A stretch of 64,000 bases of DNA from positions 1 through 64,000 of IMG/VR virus record IMGVR_UViG_3300021474_000004. One strand, given 5' to 3'. Each line of letters starts with the position of its first letter. The first letter of the stretch is position 1. Under the pieces are notes generated by a model. It did no database searches. It was not told the DNA's origin and worked only from the letters and a program-made list of their open reading frames with translations. Source of the stretch: a virus. The position numbers were made by a program, and so were the translations under genes. Positions 39,782 through 49,519 of this stretch are shown here, piece after piece.

Positions 39782-42700
39782 TAAAAAACCAGACCCGCAG
39801 GATATACAGTGGGACGCTCCGCATCCAAGTGATGTAACCTGGGATACACCCGCCACACCCCAGCCAGCTCCTGCCATGCCTGCACCTGCCCAGCAGGGAG
39901 GCAACATTGTACCTATGTGGTCTCATCAACAGGAGCCTGCACCTAATGCGCCGCTTGCATCTACTAACTATGGCGTGTCAGAAACAAATCAAAATGCACC
40001 TGCGCAGCCCCCTTTAGAGTCTTCGGTTCCCGGTCAGCCAGATGCAACAGACAAGGCTCTTAAAAGGGCTAACGATTTTATAGACCAGGCGTCTGAGTTT
40101 TTACCGGAAGGAAATGTAAAGGATGTATCAACGCTGGCAGCAAAAGGTGCATTAGGAGCTGTCCAACAATTTAAGCAAGGTTCAGAACAGGTAGCACAGG
40201 CCGGAGGTGTTCAGCAGGGAGCACAAGCTATTCCCACTTCGCAGAATGCACAGGTAGAACAGGATGCCTCAAAAGAAAATGTCGCATATAGTGGCGTAGC
40301 CACAATCGTAGGTCTTGGCAAAATGCTTATGGGCGTAGGGGCTCTTACTGTACCTGAAATTAATGCCTGGAACTATGGGTCTGCGGCATTGGCACAGTCC
40401 TCTCCGGGCGTAGCCACTCAGGTTAATAACTTCTTTTCTTCTAAAGCAGAAGATGACCCAAATTCTCCCAACTTCGGTAAGGTGATTATTCCTACAGGGG
40501 CGGCTCCTATAATCCTTGACTCTAATAAGCCGGGACAAAAAGCTGTCCTGGAGTTCCTTGATTTCCTTCCGCAGTTAGTACTTGGTGGTATGATTGCCGA
40601 AGGCGTTTCGGTAGACCAGGCAAACGAAATAGCATCCAAGATTAAAAAAGGAGAGGTGCTCACCCCGCAGGAAGATGCCATTGCCGCAAAAGGAACACAA
40701 ACATATCTGTCAGACCCTAAGAATATTATCACCAATGAGACCCTGGGCAAAATAAAGCCCGACCTGTCAGATGGTAAGAAGGTAGCCGTGGCTCCTCTTA
40801 TTGAACAAAAGCAGGCACTGGAACAACGTAATGTAGGGCTACTTGAGTCTAAGGGCAAACTGGATTCTTCTTTTCATGATGACGTGGATAAAGAAGTTGC
40901 CGATAACGAGAAACAAATAGCTACCTTAACCCAACAAATAAAAACTAAGGCAAATGAAAAAGAAACTACGCCAGGCACTGCGCAAGGTGCCAATACCCAA
41001 GCCGACAACAGACCCGGCGAGAGCCAAGAGGGAGAAGGAGTGGGACAGCAGCAATTACAGGGAGGAGTACAAGGACAACAGCCTGGAGCAGATACAGGCA
41101 CCCAACCTGATACCCAAGAAACTGTTGCGTCGAATGAAAAACCAGGGATAATCAATGCCCCTACAAAGCAAACGTCAGATGCGCTGGATGTTCAAGAACC
41201 ATCCGCAGATGGCAAAGGAATGGGCGTCGGAGACACCCAACCTCAAGGAACTACCGGAAAAGAAGAAGGTAGCGGAAACGCTAAAGGCGCACCGAAAGAA
41301 GAAATAAAACTGGAGTCACATCCTGGTTTTGAAGCCCCTGACCTCAAGGACTATGAAGGGAAAGATTCAGACCTGTTCCCGGAAAGGGAATGGGCTAACA
41401 ATCCTGACCGCGTTACCATGCGTGATGGCAATGAAGTAGGAACAACTTTCCGACAACTGGCCAAGCAGACCCAGGATGGAATGAAAGATGTTAAGGACAA
41501 TGCGCCTGATAACACTCTTATCACCACTCATTCCAAGAATGGCAGGATGATTAATGCCTTAAGAAAAGTGGGTGATGATATAGACCTGGATAGTGATGAA
41601 GGAATAAAAAAAGTAGCTAAGGCATATCTTGCAGAACCCGATATAGAAAAGGGGGAGCCCCAAACCACAAAACTTGATAATGGAAAAACAGTGCATGTCG
41701 CTATGCACGGAACTACCGAGGACGACCTGAAAGATTTTAATTCCGGGCAGAGTCCAGTTAATCTTTCTAAGGAAGGCATCAAGGACAGCAAGGATACAGC
41801 ACAGGCAGTTGAAGATAAAAACATAAGCCATATTATCAGCTCTCCTACAGAGAGGGCAATGAAGACGTCTAAGATTATCCAGGAGCATCTTAATAAACAG
41901 ATAGCTGAACAGAAATCCAAAGAGCCTGTCATGTCCGCAGAGGACTTTGATAAACAAGGGCTCAACTACGGCCTACAGGAAGATGGTACACGTATGGAAC
42001 CTGAGTTAAACATCAAGTTCAAAAAACCTATTACCAACAACCAGATGCGCCGCATCAACGAGGTGATGGATTTACCTAAAGGCGCATTATCCGAAGATGG
42101 TAAGGAGCTTACTATAACCAACGATTCTAAAACAAAGACCCATGACCAATTCATTGCCGACGTCGCAGTCCTCAAAAACAAACTCAATGAGTTCAAGCGA
42201 GTTCCAACAGAAATTAACCAACGTGTTAGGAGACTGGCTTCCGAAGTTGAAGGGGGCACCGAAGCTGCTACACAGCCAGAAACCGGCAACAAGCCAGCCG
42301 AAACTGAACCAGCAAACACCAACACAGTCAATACCGGCAGTGAAGGCGGACAACCTGAACCAGTCCCCGGCGAACCCACTGGGACAACTGACGCCGCCAG
42401 ACCAAACCAAGAATCAGAACCTGTAACACAGGCTGCTGGCTTTGCCGGTGGCGCAGAGCCTCCACAACCACCAGATGTGACAAGAGAGGGAGTATATGAC
42501 GATACGCCTGACTATAATAAATCTTCTTCACCTGTACAGGATTTCCTTAATGATACAAGAAGCGCCCCTAAGTTTGAACGAGATATAGCACAGAATGTAA
42601 AACAGCTCAACGGTATCAATAAGGCCAATACGCTCCGCGCTGTGAAGCTCATGGAAATGCTGCCGGATAAATTTAAAGACCCGGTACTCCAGGAGAATGT

Positions 42701-45047
42701 ATATCACCACATGGAAGACCCAACACTGACACTTACCGCAGACGAGATGGAGTTCAGGGATAAATATGTGGTTCCGGTGCTTAATGAGATTCAAGGGCTG
42801 TATCGTAAACTGGAAAAAATAGACCCTGAATCTGCGGCGGCGGCAATGAAAGATGCTGTTAATTATTTCCCGCGTCTGGCTAAAGACAAGCAGGGAATCA
42901 TTGACCGTATAATAAATGGAACTAAATACATAACCGGCGGCGGCTTATTAGGTAAAACAGCATCTTCTCTTAAAAGCCGTATTTATAAAGCCCTTACAGA
43001 TAATAATGGCAACAGGACGCTTGTAACTATGAAGGATGGAAGGGTTACGGCTTTGCATGGATTTGACGAAGATGGCAATTCTGTAACACAAGACCTGGGT
43101 GGATTTAAAAGAAGTGATAAAGGTCTTAGTACAAAAGAACTGAGAGATAAACAACTTAATGATGACCTGGGCTATGATAAAAAGATGGGCAAATTACAGG
43201 CGGAGAAGAAAAATATCCAACGCTTCGCTGATGACCCTAAAGGACAAAGAAGGCTTGATTACATTGAGAAGAAAATTAATGACCTCAATGCAGCGAAAGA
43301 CAAGATAAATGAACATTATGACGGTGTGCAAAAAGTAGATGACCTTAATGCAGAACGCACAGACCTTCGCAATTCATTAATTACTATAAAGGATAAAGAG
43401 CAAAGACAACAAGTGCAGGCTCGTATTGCAGACCTTCGGAAACAATCAGAAGACCTGGAAAACCAGATGCCTAAATACTGGGTAGACAAAAACGGTAAGT
43501 TTTATTCTATAGGTGAAGCTACAACCAAAGAGATTGAAGAAAAGTCCCCTACTCAATATTATCATACCCCATTTGCAAACGTGATGTCATCCTATCTTGA
43601 CTTACAGAGGGCTGACACAGCAAATACATTTATTGACCACTTTAAAGAATCTCCAGAATTTAGTAAGATAGGCGTTCCTAAAGGCGACAAAACGGTTCCG
43701 GGAGATTGGCGCGAGGTATTACCTATACAATTTAAAGGATATGTTTTCGACCCTAAAACGGCGGCTAACTTAGATTTACTTTATCGCAATGGTAAAGCCG
43801 ACCCACTTCAATCCCTTACTAATATAAATACATTCTTTCGGGATACTATAGTGCTTGGGCCGGGCGTAAAGCACTGGTATAATATTGCTGACCAATGGAT
43901 AAAACAGGGAGGTTTAGTTACAAGGTTAACTAACCCGGTACGCACCACTAAGGCCATGATGAAAGCGTTCCATGATGTATCTACGCAGAGCCCGGATTAT
44001 TTTAAAGCCCTTGAGAATGGAGCAGGGTTAATGTACCGGGAAACGCAGGACGCTTCTAACCTGCTGCTTAAAGTAGCGCTGGAGCAAAAGAATCAGACAT
44101 GGTTCCAGAAGCTATCTGACAAGATGGGGTATGCTAATCCAGAAACATTATTTGAAGCACTTCGCAGCACTTCTCATAAATCTGCATTTTACGTAAATGA
44201 TATGTTGGTTATGCAGGCTATAAACGAAGAGGTTGCAAAAGGTAAGCCGTGGAGCGAAGCTGTAAAGGAGGTTCATAAATATCTGCCGGATTACCAGATA
44301 CCGGCTCAGGTGCTTGGCAGCGAGAACCTTGCAAAAGTCCTTCGCAACCCCAACCTGTTAACATTCGGCTCTTACCATTATAACATCATGGACTCATACG
44401 CTAATATGGCAAACGACCTGGGCAGGGCAATGAGTAATTCAGGTATGAGTGCTGCAGATAGGGGGCTTGCTGTCGACCGGGTGGCCACTGCTGCATTTAT
44501 GCACTTTGCTTTCTATGCAGGACTTACGGCTCTGTATCATGCTGTTGGGGGAGATAAGGATAAAAAGATAGGGTCTTCCGGTGGCACTAAGTTCATGGAT
44601 GATGCTATAGATTTCATTAAAGGGAATAAGAATTTAAGACAGTTTGTTCAGGGGTATTTCATGCCAGCCGTAGGAACACAGGCTGCCGCAGAGCTGATAA
44701 CCAATACCAAATTATCTCCTTACGAATCCGGTAATATATATACCCCCACCGATGTAAACAACCATCCCGGCGAAGCGCTTAAAGATATAGGCAAATACCT
44801 TGAAACTAAAGTAGCACCACAGACATCACAGCTACAAAGCGGCAAACAGACCGCCGGTGATTTTATACAAGACCAATTACTCAATACAAAAATTGACCGT
44901 ACCGACCAGGAGCAGAAGTTTATGCAGCTCCTTCATGAAAGAGACCAGATAAACCAGAAGGTACATGACCTTAAGAAAAAGGGGAAGTATTCGGAGGCCA
45001 CACAACTTCAACAACAGTATAACCAGGACTTGAATAATGCCAGGTAA
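39771..45047 (+). CDS. Giant internal virion protein with permuted histidine-phosphatase-like domain
   Basis: 1758 residues. Residues 1-130 are Pro/Ala/Gln-rich, 190-320 membrane-like and helical, 370-550 low-complexity. Residues about 550-720 carry phosphoglycerate-mutase-type motifs in swapped order: LITTHSKNGRMINAL (His587) comes first, then VHVAMHGTTEDD (His646), LSKEGIKDSKDTA and IISSPTERAMKTSKII (Arg695). The first Arg of the RHG motif is Met. The last 700 residues are helical and resemble large virion proteins that enter the host (segments FFRDTIVLGPGVKHW, LMYRETQDASNLLLKVA). The phosphatase part is by my own motif reading. Confidence 0.6.
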   Translation: MPNNKKPDPQDIQWDAPHPSDVTWDTPATPQPAPAMPAPAQQGGNIVPMWSHQQEPAPNAPLASTNYGVSETNQNAPAQPPLESSVPGQPDATDKALKRANDFIDQASEFLPEGNVKDVSTLAAKGALGAVQQFKQGSEQVAQAGGVQQGAQAIPTSQNAQVEQDASKENVAYSGVATIVGLGKMLMGVGALTVPEINAWNYGSAALAQSSPGVATQVNNFFSSKAEDDPNSPNFGKVIIPTGAAPIILDSNKPGQKAVLEFLDFLPQLVLGGMIAEGVSVDQANEIASKIKKGEVLTPQEDAIAAKGTQTYLSDPKNIITNETLGKIKPDLSDGKKVAVAPLIEQKQALEQRNVGLLESKGKLDSSFHDDVDKEVADNEKQIATLTQQIKTKANEKETTPGTAQGANTQADNRPGESQEGEGVGQQQLQGGVQGQQPGADTGTQPDTQETVASNEKPGIINAPTKQTSDALDVQEPSADGKGMGVGDTQPQGTTGKEEGSGNAKGAPKEEIKLESHPGFEAPDLKDYEGKDSDLFPEREWANNPDRVTMRDGNEVGTTFRQLAKQTQDGMKDVKDNAPDNTLITTHSKNGRMINALRKVGDDIDLDSDEGIKKVAKAYLAEPDIEKGEPQTTKLDNGKTVHVAMHGTTEDDLKDFNSGQSPVNLSKEGIKDSKDTAQAVEDKNISHIISSPTERAMKTSKIIQEHLNKQIAEQKSKEPVMSAEDFDKQGLNYGLQEDGTRMEPELNIKFKKPITNNQMRRINEVMDLPKGALSEDGKELTITNDSKTKTHDQFIADVAVLKNKLNEFKRVPTEINQRVRRLASEVEGGTEAATQPETGNKPAETEPANTNTVNTGSEGGQPEPVPGEPTGTTDAARPNQESEPVTQAAGFAGGAEPPQPPDVTREGVYDDTPDYNKSSSPVQDFLNDTRSAPKFERDIAQNVKQLNGINKANTLRAVKLMEMLPDKFKDPVLQENVYHHMEDPTLTLTADEMEFRDKYVVPVLNEIQGLYRKLEKIDPESAAAAMKDAVNYFPRLAKDKQGIIDRIINGTKYITGGGLLGKTASSLKSRIYKALTDNNGNRTLVTMKDGRVTALHGFDEDGNSVTQDLGGFKRSDKGLSTKELRDKQLNDDLGYDKKMGKLQAEKKNIQRFADDPKGQRRLDYIEKKINDLNAAKDKINEHYDGVQKVDDLNAERTDLRNSLITIKDKEQRQQVQARIADLRKQSEDLENQMPKYWVDKNGKFYSIGEATTKEIEEKSPTQYYHTPFANVMSSYLDLQRADTANTFIDHFKESPEFSKIGVPKGDKTVPGDWREVLPIQFKGYVFDPKTAANLDLLYRNGKADPLQSLTNINTFFRDTIVLGPGVKHWYNIADQWIKQGGLVTRLTNPVRTTKAMMKAFHDVSTQSPDYFKALENGAGLMYRETQDASNLLLKVALEQKNQTWFQKLSDKMGYANPETLFEALRSTSHKSAFYVNDMLVMQAINEEVAKGKPWSEAVKEVHKYLPDYQIPAQVLGSENLAKVLRNPNLLTFGSYHYNIMDSYANMANDLGRAMSNSGMSAADRGLAVDRVATAAFMHFAFYAGLTALYHAVGGDKDKKIGSSGGTKFMDDAIDFIKGNKNLRQFVQGYFMPAVGTQAAAELITNTKLSPYESGNIYTPTDVNNHPGEALKDIGKYLETKVAPQTSQLQSGKQTAGDFIQDQLLNTKIDRTDQEQKFMQLLHERDQINQKVHDLKKKGKYSEATQLQQQYNQDLNNAR

Positions 45048-45053
45048 TCATAC

Positions 45054-45061
45054 TATATTTG
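45054..45061 (+). promoter_or_regulatory. Leaderless-type promoter box
   Basis: TATATTTG, with TAGT before the ATG at 45066. It lies between the end of the giant virion gene and a small gene, so that gene has its own transcript. Confidence 0.6.
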
Positions 45062-45065
45062 TAGT

Positions 45066-45293
45066 ATGTATCAAATGCTACTAACACTACTTGCTGAACT
45101 GGGCGCACGTCAGCATAAATTGATTGTTACATTCGGGAAGACCCTCACAGAAGAGGATTTAATTTCTATGGAGCTCACTATATTTTCCAAAAATGTACAT
45201 AAGTTTACTTCTGTTAAATTCAACAAGGATAAAGATGCAGCGCTGGATGCAGCATCAAAAGAAGTACTTGTCAAGATTCTTAAAGATTTCTAA
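45066..45293 (+). CDS. Hypothetical protein, 75 residues
   Basis: Helical, Lys-rich protein (KHLIVTFGKTL then ISMELTIFSKN) of unknown role, last gene of the rightward block. Its stop overlaps the stop of the opposing DUF5675-like gene (45290-45293). Confidence 0.6.
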   Translation: MYQMLLTLLAELGARQHKLIVTFGKTLTEEDLISMELTIFSKNVHKFTSVKFNKDKDAALDAASKEVLVKILKDF

Positions 45294-45733
45294 ACCGTCT
45301 CCCCTACAGCATGCACCGTAAGCATGAATGGTTCTCCGCCAAACAAATCATGTATAGCATCGAAGGCGACAGTACTGCTGAGTATATCGGGCTCTGTGTC
45401 ACCGGGCAGTTCTCCATAAGACAATCCGGGAGCAACACAGCCCTCAAGCTGAGATACCTTATTGGCCGGGTGAATCCTGATACCGGAACGGTTAGGAACA
45501 TTCTGTAACTCATACGTGAATACATTATGCCCTGCCAGGATAGTAAGGTGCGGACTAAGATTCCATATACACTGGTAAACTCCTGGTGGAATACAACTGA
45601 CATCCGGGTCGTTATTTAACCACGGGCGCTCCAGGGTAAGGCATTTATATTGCCCTGTCTGGCTATTCCCTGTAAATGAACCACGGGTTTCTGTACCATT
45701 ATCCGTGTTGCGGTATAGGTCTGCTGTATTCAT
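45290..45733 (-). CDS. DUF5675-like protein of the lysis region
   Basis: 147 residues with the family run TLERPWLNNDPDVSCIPPGVY, VPNRSGIRIHPANKV, EGCVAPG. This unnamed family occurs in phage lysis cassettes and in bacteria; an enzymatic or wall-binding role has been suggested but not settled. It is the only candidate for a wall-acting protein in this cassette. Confidence 0.75.
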   Translation of the reverse strand: MNTADLYRNTDNGTETRGSFTGNSQTGQYKCLTLERPWLNNDPDVSCIPPGVYQCIWNLSPHLTILAGHNVFTYELQNVPNRSGIRIHPANKVSQLEGCVAPGLSYGELPGDTEPDILSSTVAFDAIHDLFGGEPFMLTVHAVGETV

Positions 45734-45930
45734 GATTTTTTATTTTCAAGTGCGGCTAAACGTTTTGTTATTTCGTCCCTGACAAACCGTTCCATTTCAT
45801 CTTTGCAATCATTAAGCTCCTGCTGTAAGGCAGACCTGTCAGCCTTAGCTGCCTTCTTGCTTTGATTGTACTGGTTCATAATAAGAGTTATCACACTTAT
45901 TATTATTGCTATGAGCGCTCCTTTATCCAT
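45730..45930 (-). CDS. Small coiled-coil membrane protein
   Basis: 66 residues from ATG 45930: MDKGALIAIIISVITLI, then a charged coiled coil (KKAAKADRSALQQELNDCKD). One span plus coil is the shape of an inner-membrane spanin or holin helper. Its stop is TGA in ATGA overlap with the next gene. Confidence 0.55.
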   Translation of the reverse strand: MDKGALIAIIISVITLIMNQYNQSKKAAKADRSALQQELNDCKDEMERFVRDEITKRLAALENKKS

Positions 45931-46324
45931 CGTCCCTGTGATAAATATAAATAGCCCAACCATGAAAAAAGGCAAAGCCAACCTTGAATAAATAATCAAT
46001 CCCCTGTGCCATCTGGCCGTGAGATACAGCAACAAATGAATTTACCATTACCCACACGGCAACCTGTGTAAGTATTAATTGCTGAGGGAACAATAACAGC
46101 ACGCCAAGTAATGAATGTTTAATATTCATGGCTATAAACGGAAGGAAAGAAGATGTAAAAAGAACCGTACACATAATAGTATATCCCGGTATGATTTCAT
46201 GTATAGCCCTTATGCTAAGTGTGTCTTTAGAAGCCGGGTCTACAAGCAATGCTACAGCCCACCATATATGAACCAGTGACGAATAGTATATTATCGCCTT
46301 TTTGTATATGCTAAATGTGAGCAT
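45923..46324 (-). CDS. Multi-span membrane protein, lysis-region
   Basis: 133 residues from ATG 46324 (TAATG coupling to the gene upstream); four hydrophobic segments, including HIWWAVALLVDP, TIMCTVLFTSSFLPFIAM and LLGVLLLFPQQLILTQVAV. Holin-like by place, but larger than most holins. A longer start at 46339 is possible. Confidence 0.6.
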   Translation of the reverse strand: MLTFSIYKKAIIYYSSLVHIWWAVALLVDPASKDTLSIRAIHEIIPGYTIMCTVLFTSSFLPFIAMNIKHSLLGVLLLFPQQLILTQVAVWVMVNSFVAVSHGQMAQGIDYLFKVGFAFFHGWAIYIYHRDDG

Positions 46325-46512
46325 TAGTATCTGTGCCAATGTCCAAGTCCGTCAAATACCCCGAAGTATTGCAATACAATTAGAAGCAGTATTAAAAGGA
46401 GTATTACTATTACCCAATTTTTTCTTGGTTGAGCTATAGGCAGGTAATTTATTATAGCTCCGGCTATAACAATTACAATGGCTAACAATATTAAAAATTC
46501 AATTATTCCCAT
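46324..46512 (-). CDS. Two-span membrane protein (Thivi_2564-like)
   Basis: 62 residues with two long hydrophobic segments, LLAIVIVIAGAIINYLPI and WVIVILLLILLLIVLQYFG, separated by a short basic turn. Small bacterial and phage proteins with this plan (Thivi_2564 family) are of unknown function; a holin role fits its position. Confidence 0.55.
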   Translation of the reverse strand: MGIIEFLILLAIVIVIAGAIINYLPIAQPRKNWVIVILLLILLLIVLQYFGVFDGLGHWHRY

Positions 46513-46522
46513 GTGAATTATT

Positions 46523-46834
46523 TTAAGGCGTTACAGTTGTGGTTGCGGGTGGGGCAGTAGCTGCGGCATCAGCATTAGATTGCATTTTTTCCCAATCCAC
46601 AGAAAGCATAGAAAGAATAGACCCTATTCCACCTATAGCCACTCCATGAGTTGCCAGGGTATAAACGAAGTGTGGGAGCCCGGTCATGACCAGGACGCTG
46701 CCACTTGCTCCGCCAATTGTTAAAAGGATGGCCAGCATCTTCTTCCAGAATACAGGCATTGGCGCTTTAATTCGTTGCCACAGGGAGCGAATTGTTATCT
46801 TGTCCCTGTTGGCCAGCAGACTTAGGTTGTTCAT
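46523..46834 (-). CDS. Holin-like protein, 103 residues
   Basis: Cytoplasmic N-terminus, two hydrophobic segments (MLAILLTIGGASGSVLVM and LATHGVAIGGIGSILSML) and an Ala/Thr-rich C-terminus. This is the common plan of Bacteroidota phage holins in a lysis cassette. Its start lies inside the small gene 46767-46919. Confidence 0.6.
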   Translation of the reverse strand: MNNLSLLANRDKITIRSLWQRIKAPMPVFWKKMLAILLTIGGASGSVLVMTGLPHFVYTLATHGVAIGGIGSILSMLSVDWEKMQSNADAAATAPPATTTVTP

Positions 46835-46919
46835 GTCGGATTGGTTTTTTTCTTCTGAATGCGTGAATTAGAAACAAAAGTATTAATACGTCGAAAATTA
46901 AGAAAACTATTTCTTTCAT
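46767..46919 (-). CDS. 50-residue membrane protein overlapping the holin gene
   Basis: ATG at 46919 to TAA at 46767, in another frame from the holin-like gene for its last 68 bases. MKEIVFLIFDVLILLFLIHAF gives one span and a polar tail. It is coupled to the upstream gene by ATGA. Overlapping small membrane genes are common as spanins or holin inhibitors, but no lipobox is seen. Confidence 0.5.
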   Translation of the reverse strand: MKEIVFLIFDVLILLFLIHAFRRKKPIRHEQPKSAGQQGQDNNSLPVATN

Positions 46920-47215
46920 AGAAATTGAGATTTGAACAGTGAATTGTCATCATCTGCACGTATAAATTTATCGCGCTCCATAGCCTCTTTTATCTTTTCC
47001 CGGTAGGCTGACTTATATTCTTCCCCTATACTGCTTTCGCTAAGAACCTCATGTATGGTCATTACAGTAAGGCGTAACAACTTATTCTCCCTCTGCCTCC
47101 TGTTTGCCTTAAGGTTAAGGGTTCTTAATGCCCAGGCACAGGTACCCATAAATATAGTTATAACCAGGTCTTTAACCAGGGCTACATTATCATCAGAGAG
47201 TATGTCAAGCAGCAT
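46916..47215 (-). CDS. Membrane protein with charged tail, lysis-region
   Basis: 99 residues. N-terminal hydrophobic helix (LVKDLVITIFMGTCAWALRTL) and a long charged helix (KANRRQRENKLLRLTVM). Spanin-like plan, single span with periplasmic or cytoplasmic coil. No signal peptide cleavage site. Confidence 0.55.
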   Translation of the reverse strand: MLLDILSDDNVALVKDLVITIFMGTCAWALRTLNLKANRRQRENKLLRLTVMTIHEVLSESSIGEEYKSAYREKIKEAMERDKFIRADDDNSLFKSQFL

Positions 47216-47223
47216 GGCGATAT

Positions 47224-47628
47224 TTATGTTACAGTTAAATTAAGGGTCATATCGTTATTAAGTCCTCCAAGCTCATATACACACCACATGAGTATATCTT
47301 TTAATTGTGTGTTTGTGTAAGTGGTAGTAAGGACATTAGTTCCATTTAAAGCTACCAGCGCAGCAATGACATCGTTTCGTTTTGTTATAATTGCCGTCAT
47401 AGCAGCCGTAGGAGTAAGGTCTGATACGCTGAATGTTTTGCTTGCCAGGTTAGAGGCGGAGGGTGACCAGGTATAGGTATCAGCCTTATTTACACTACCA
47501 ATACTAAACCCATAAGGCAACGTAGAATCCTGCACCGTAATTATTACAGAATTGGAATCCGTAAATACTACGTTTCCAGTTCCTGTTATAACAGGCGGAT
47601 TTGTGTTCCAGTTTATTGCTATCTGCAT
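47224..47628 (-). CDS. Tail-fibre accessory protein
   Basis: 134 residues, Thr/Asn/Val-rich beta protein (ITGTGNVVFTDSNSVIITVQD) with a helical end. It follows the fibre gene by one base and may be a fibre tip or chaperone. Not recognised. Confidence 0.55.
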   Translation of the reverse strand: MQIAINWNTNPPVITGTGNVVFTDSNSVIITVQDSTLPYGFSIGSVNKADTYTWSPSASNLASKTFSVSDLTPTAAMTAIITKRNDVIAALVALNGTNVLTTTYTNTQLKDILMWCVYELGGLNNDMTLNLTVT

Positions 47629-47629
47629 A

Positions 47630-49501
47630 TTATGATGTCCTCCAAAGTGAAATTAAATTGAATGTAAAGGCATAATTGCTACTGCTTGAATTTTTACCTG
47701 TTACTTTAATGGATAAGGTATGTTTCCCTGCCGTTACTACCTGTCCTGTGATAGTAAGATAATAGGCTCCTGTTGGGGCGGAAGACAAATATCCATCTGC
47801 TGTTCCTATACTCGTTCCGTCTAATAAAAAGGCTATCTGTCCCCTGTTGGTTCCTTTGAAATATTGAATATTGAAAGTGTAGGTTCCCGCACTGGTTCCT
47901 ACAATAAAATTTATCTGGTCATTAATCGTTACCGAGCTATTATAAAAATCTCCGTTAAGTAATTCGTTTACCACCTCGCTTACCCATGTACCCTGTGTTG
48001 TAGATGATGCGTTAGCGGGATATAATGTAAGATGAGCGTCGTGATAACTTATATTATCAACATAGGCATCTGTGGCCACTTTAGTATCATTACTGCCCAC
48101 TGATTGAGTGGTAGCTATAGTTCCGTTAACAAGAGCTGTACTTATACTCCATACACCGGCAGCTACCTGTGCAATACCGGTAGATGCAGATGTATTTATT
48201 CCTGTTCCTCCGTATGTTGATGATATTGCTGTCCCGTTCCACGTCCCGGAAGTTATCGTTCCCACAGTGGCTATATCTGTACCTACTAATTTAGAGGCGG
48301 CTATAGAACCGGCAAGCATGGCATTTGTTACAACTCCGGCTCCTATAGTAGTGGCAATAGAGGTGGTTCCTGAACCAGTAACATTTCCAGATAATGTTAT
48401 TGATTGGTTCGCTGTAAGGTATCCGCTATCATTAGTCCACTGCGATATATTTCCGGTCTTATTACTTAATGCCTGGCTGCCTGTAAGGGTTACCACACTG
48501 GAGCCTATATCAAAAACATTAGAAGAACTTATAGTGATATGGTTTGCCGTACCGGTAAGAGGAACCGCCCCGGTGAGCAAATTAACAGAGCTCACCCCTG
48601 TAGTTAGGGCTCCTATATTCCCATTAAGTTTCTCAATCGCCGACAGGACAGAATCGGTAGCTGAAATTGTTCCGGCTCCAGAAACATAACCTGTTATAGC
48701 CTGTCCTGTGACTGAGGTATTGGTTAGTGAAACAGTAATAGACGTTGTTCCGGTTCCTGTAGCTCCACCAGATAACGTTATTGATTGATTGGCTGTGAGG
48801 TAACCTGCGTCATTAGTAAACGAAGAAACGTTTGTTGGAAAGGTTGCAAGGCTTAAGTCGCCCCTGAAATACTGGGCAGTAGTTCCTGTGGTGATAGCTG
48901 CCTGCTTTCCATTAAATGTATTCCAGTCCGTATGACTCAGGTACCCATCTGTTGTAGTATTGGCTTTTGTGATTGATAACGTCAGGTCAGCAGACAGGTT
49001 CCCGCCACCGGATAGCGGCGCTGTGGTTCCTATGTTCCTTGAGGTGGGAACATACCCGGTAACAGAGGTAAGATACCCCACATCGTTTGTCCATTGGGAA
49101 ATAAGGCCGCTCTTATTGGTGAGGGTGTCAGAAGAGGATGCTGTTATATAGCCTGGGTCGTTTGTAAAGGAAGATAGGCTGGTAGGGAAGGTGGCCAGCG
49201 ATAGGTCACCACGGAAATACTGTGCCGTAGTACCAAGTGTTATAAGCGCCTGTTTAGCATTGAGGGCATCCTGTAAATCTGTTTGATTGGACAGTGTTCC
49301 GGTTATGTTACCCCAGGTTGCAGAAGTGGAAGAGGAGGATGTTTTCTGGTATGGAACCAGTGTTCCAAGTTTAGTTCCTATATAAATTATTCCATCTGTA
49401 CCAAAATATATAAAGTCCTCAATGATGAGCTGTTTATTCTGCTTCGTTTGCCTTAGCAGTGGAGGCGACTGTAAATATAATTGGGCATTGATGGTTTGCA
49501 T
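47630..49501 (-). CDS. Tail fibre with repeated segments
   Basis: 623 residues with repeated motif units, for example NQSITLSGGATGTGTTSIT, SSFTNDAGYLTANQS and AQYFRGDLSLATFPTNVSSF, several times each. Short hydrophobic-Asp-Gly repeats of this kind build the trimeric shaft of phage tail fibres. The C-terminal 130 residues are different (a knob with YFKGTNRGQIAFLLDG) and probably bind the receptor. The gene is the largest of the leftward fibre cluster. Confidence 0.7.
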   Translation of the reverse strand: MQTINAQLYLQSPPLLRQTKQNKQLIIEDFIYFGTDGIIYIGTKLGTLVPYQKTSSSSTSATWGNITGTLSNQTDLQDALNAKQALITLGTTAQYFRGDLSLATFPTSLSSFTNDPGYITASSSDTLTNKSGLISQWTNDVGYLTSVTGYVPTSRNIGTTAPLSGGGNLSADLTLSITKANTTTDGYLSHTDWNTFNGKQAAITTGTTAQYFRGDLSLATFPTNVSSFTNDAGYLTANQSITLSGGATGTGTTSITVSLTNTSVTGQAITGYVSGAGTISATDSVLSAIEKLNGNIGALTTGVSSVNLLTGAVPLTGTANHITISSSNVFDIGSSVVTLTGSQALSNKTGNISQWTNDSGYLTANQSITLSGNVTGSGTTSIATTIGAGVVTNAMLAGSIAASKLVGTDIATVGTITSGTWNGTAISSTYGGTGINTSASTGIAQVAAGVWSISTALVNGTIATTQSVGSNDTKVATDAYVDNISYHDAHLTLYPANASSTTQGTWVSEVVNELLNGDFYNSSVTINDQINFIVGTSAGTYTFNIQYFKGTNRGQIAFLLDGTSIGTADGYLSSAPTGAYYLTITGQVVTAGKHTLSIKVTGKNSSSSNYAFTFNLISLWRTS

Positions 49502-49519
49502 TTGATACCATAAATTAAC

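Noticed and set aside
48108-48689. 193-residue plus-strand frame inside the tail-fibre gene
   Set aside because: A shadow of the repetitive fibre; the opposite strand gives a clear repeat-structured fibre protein.
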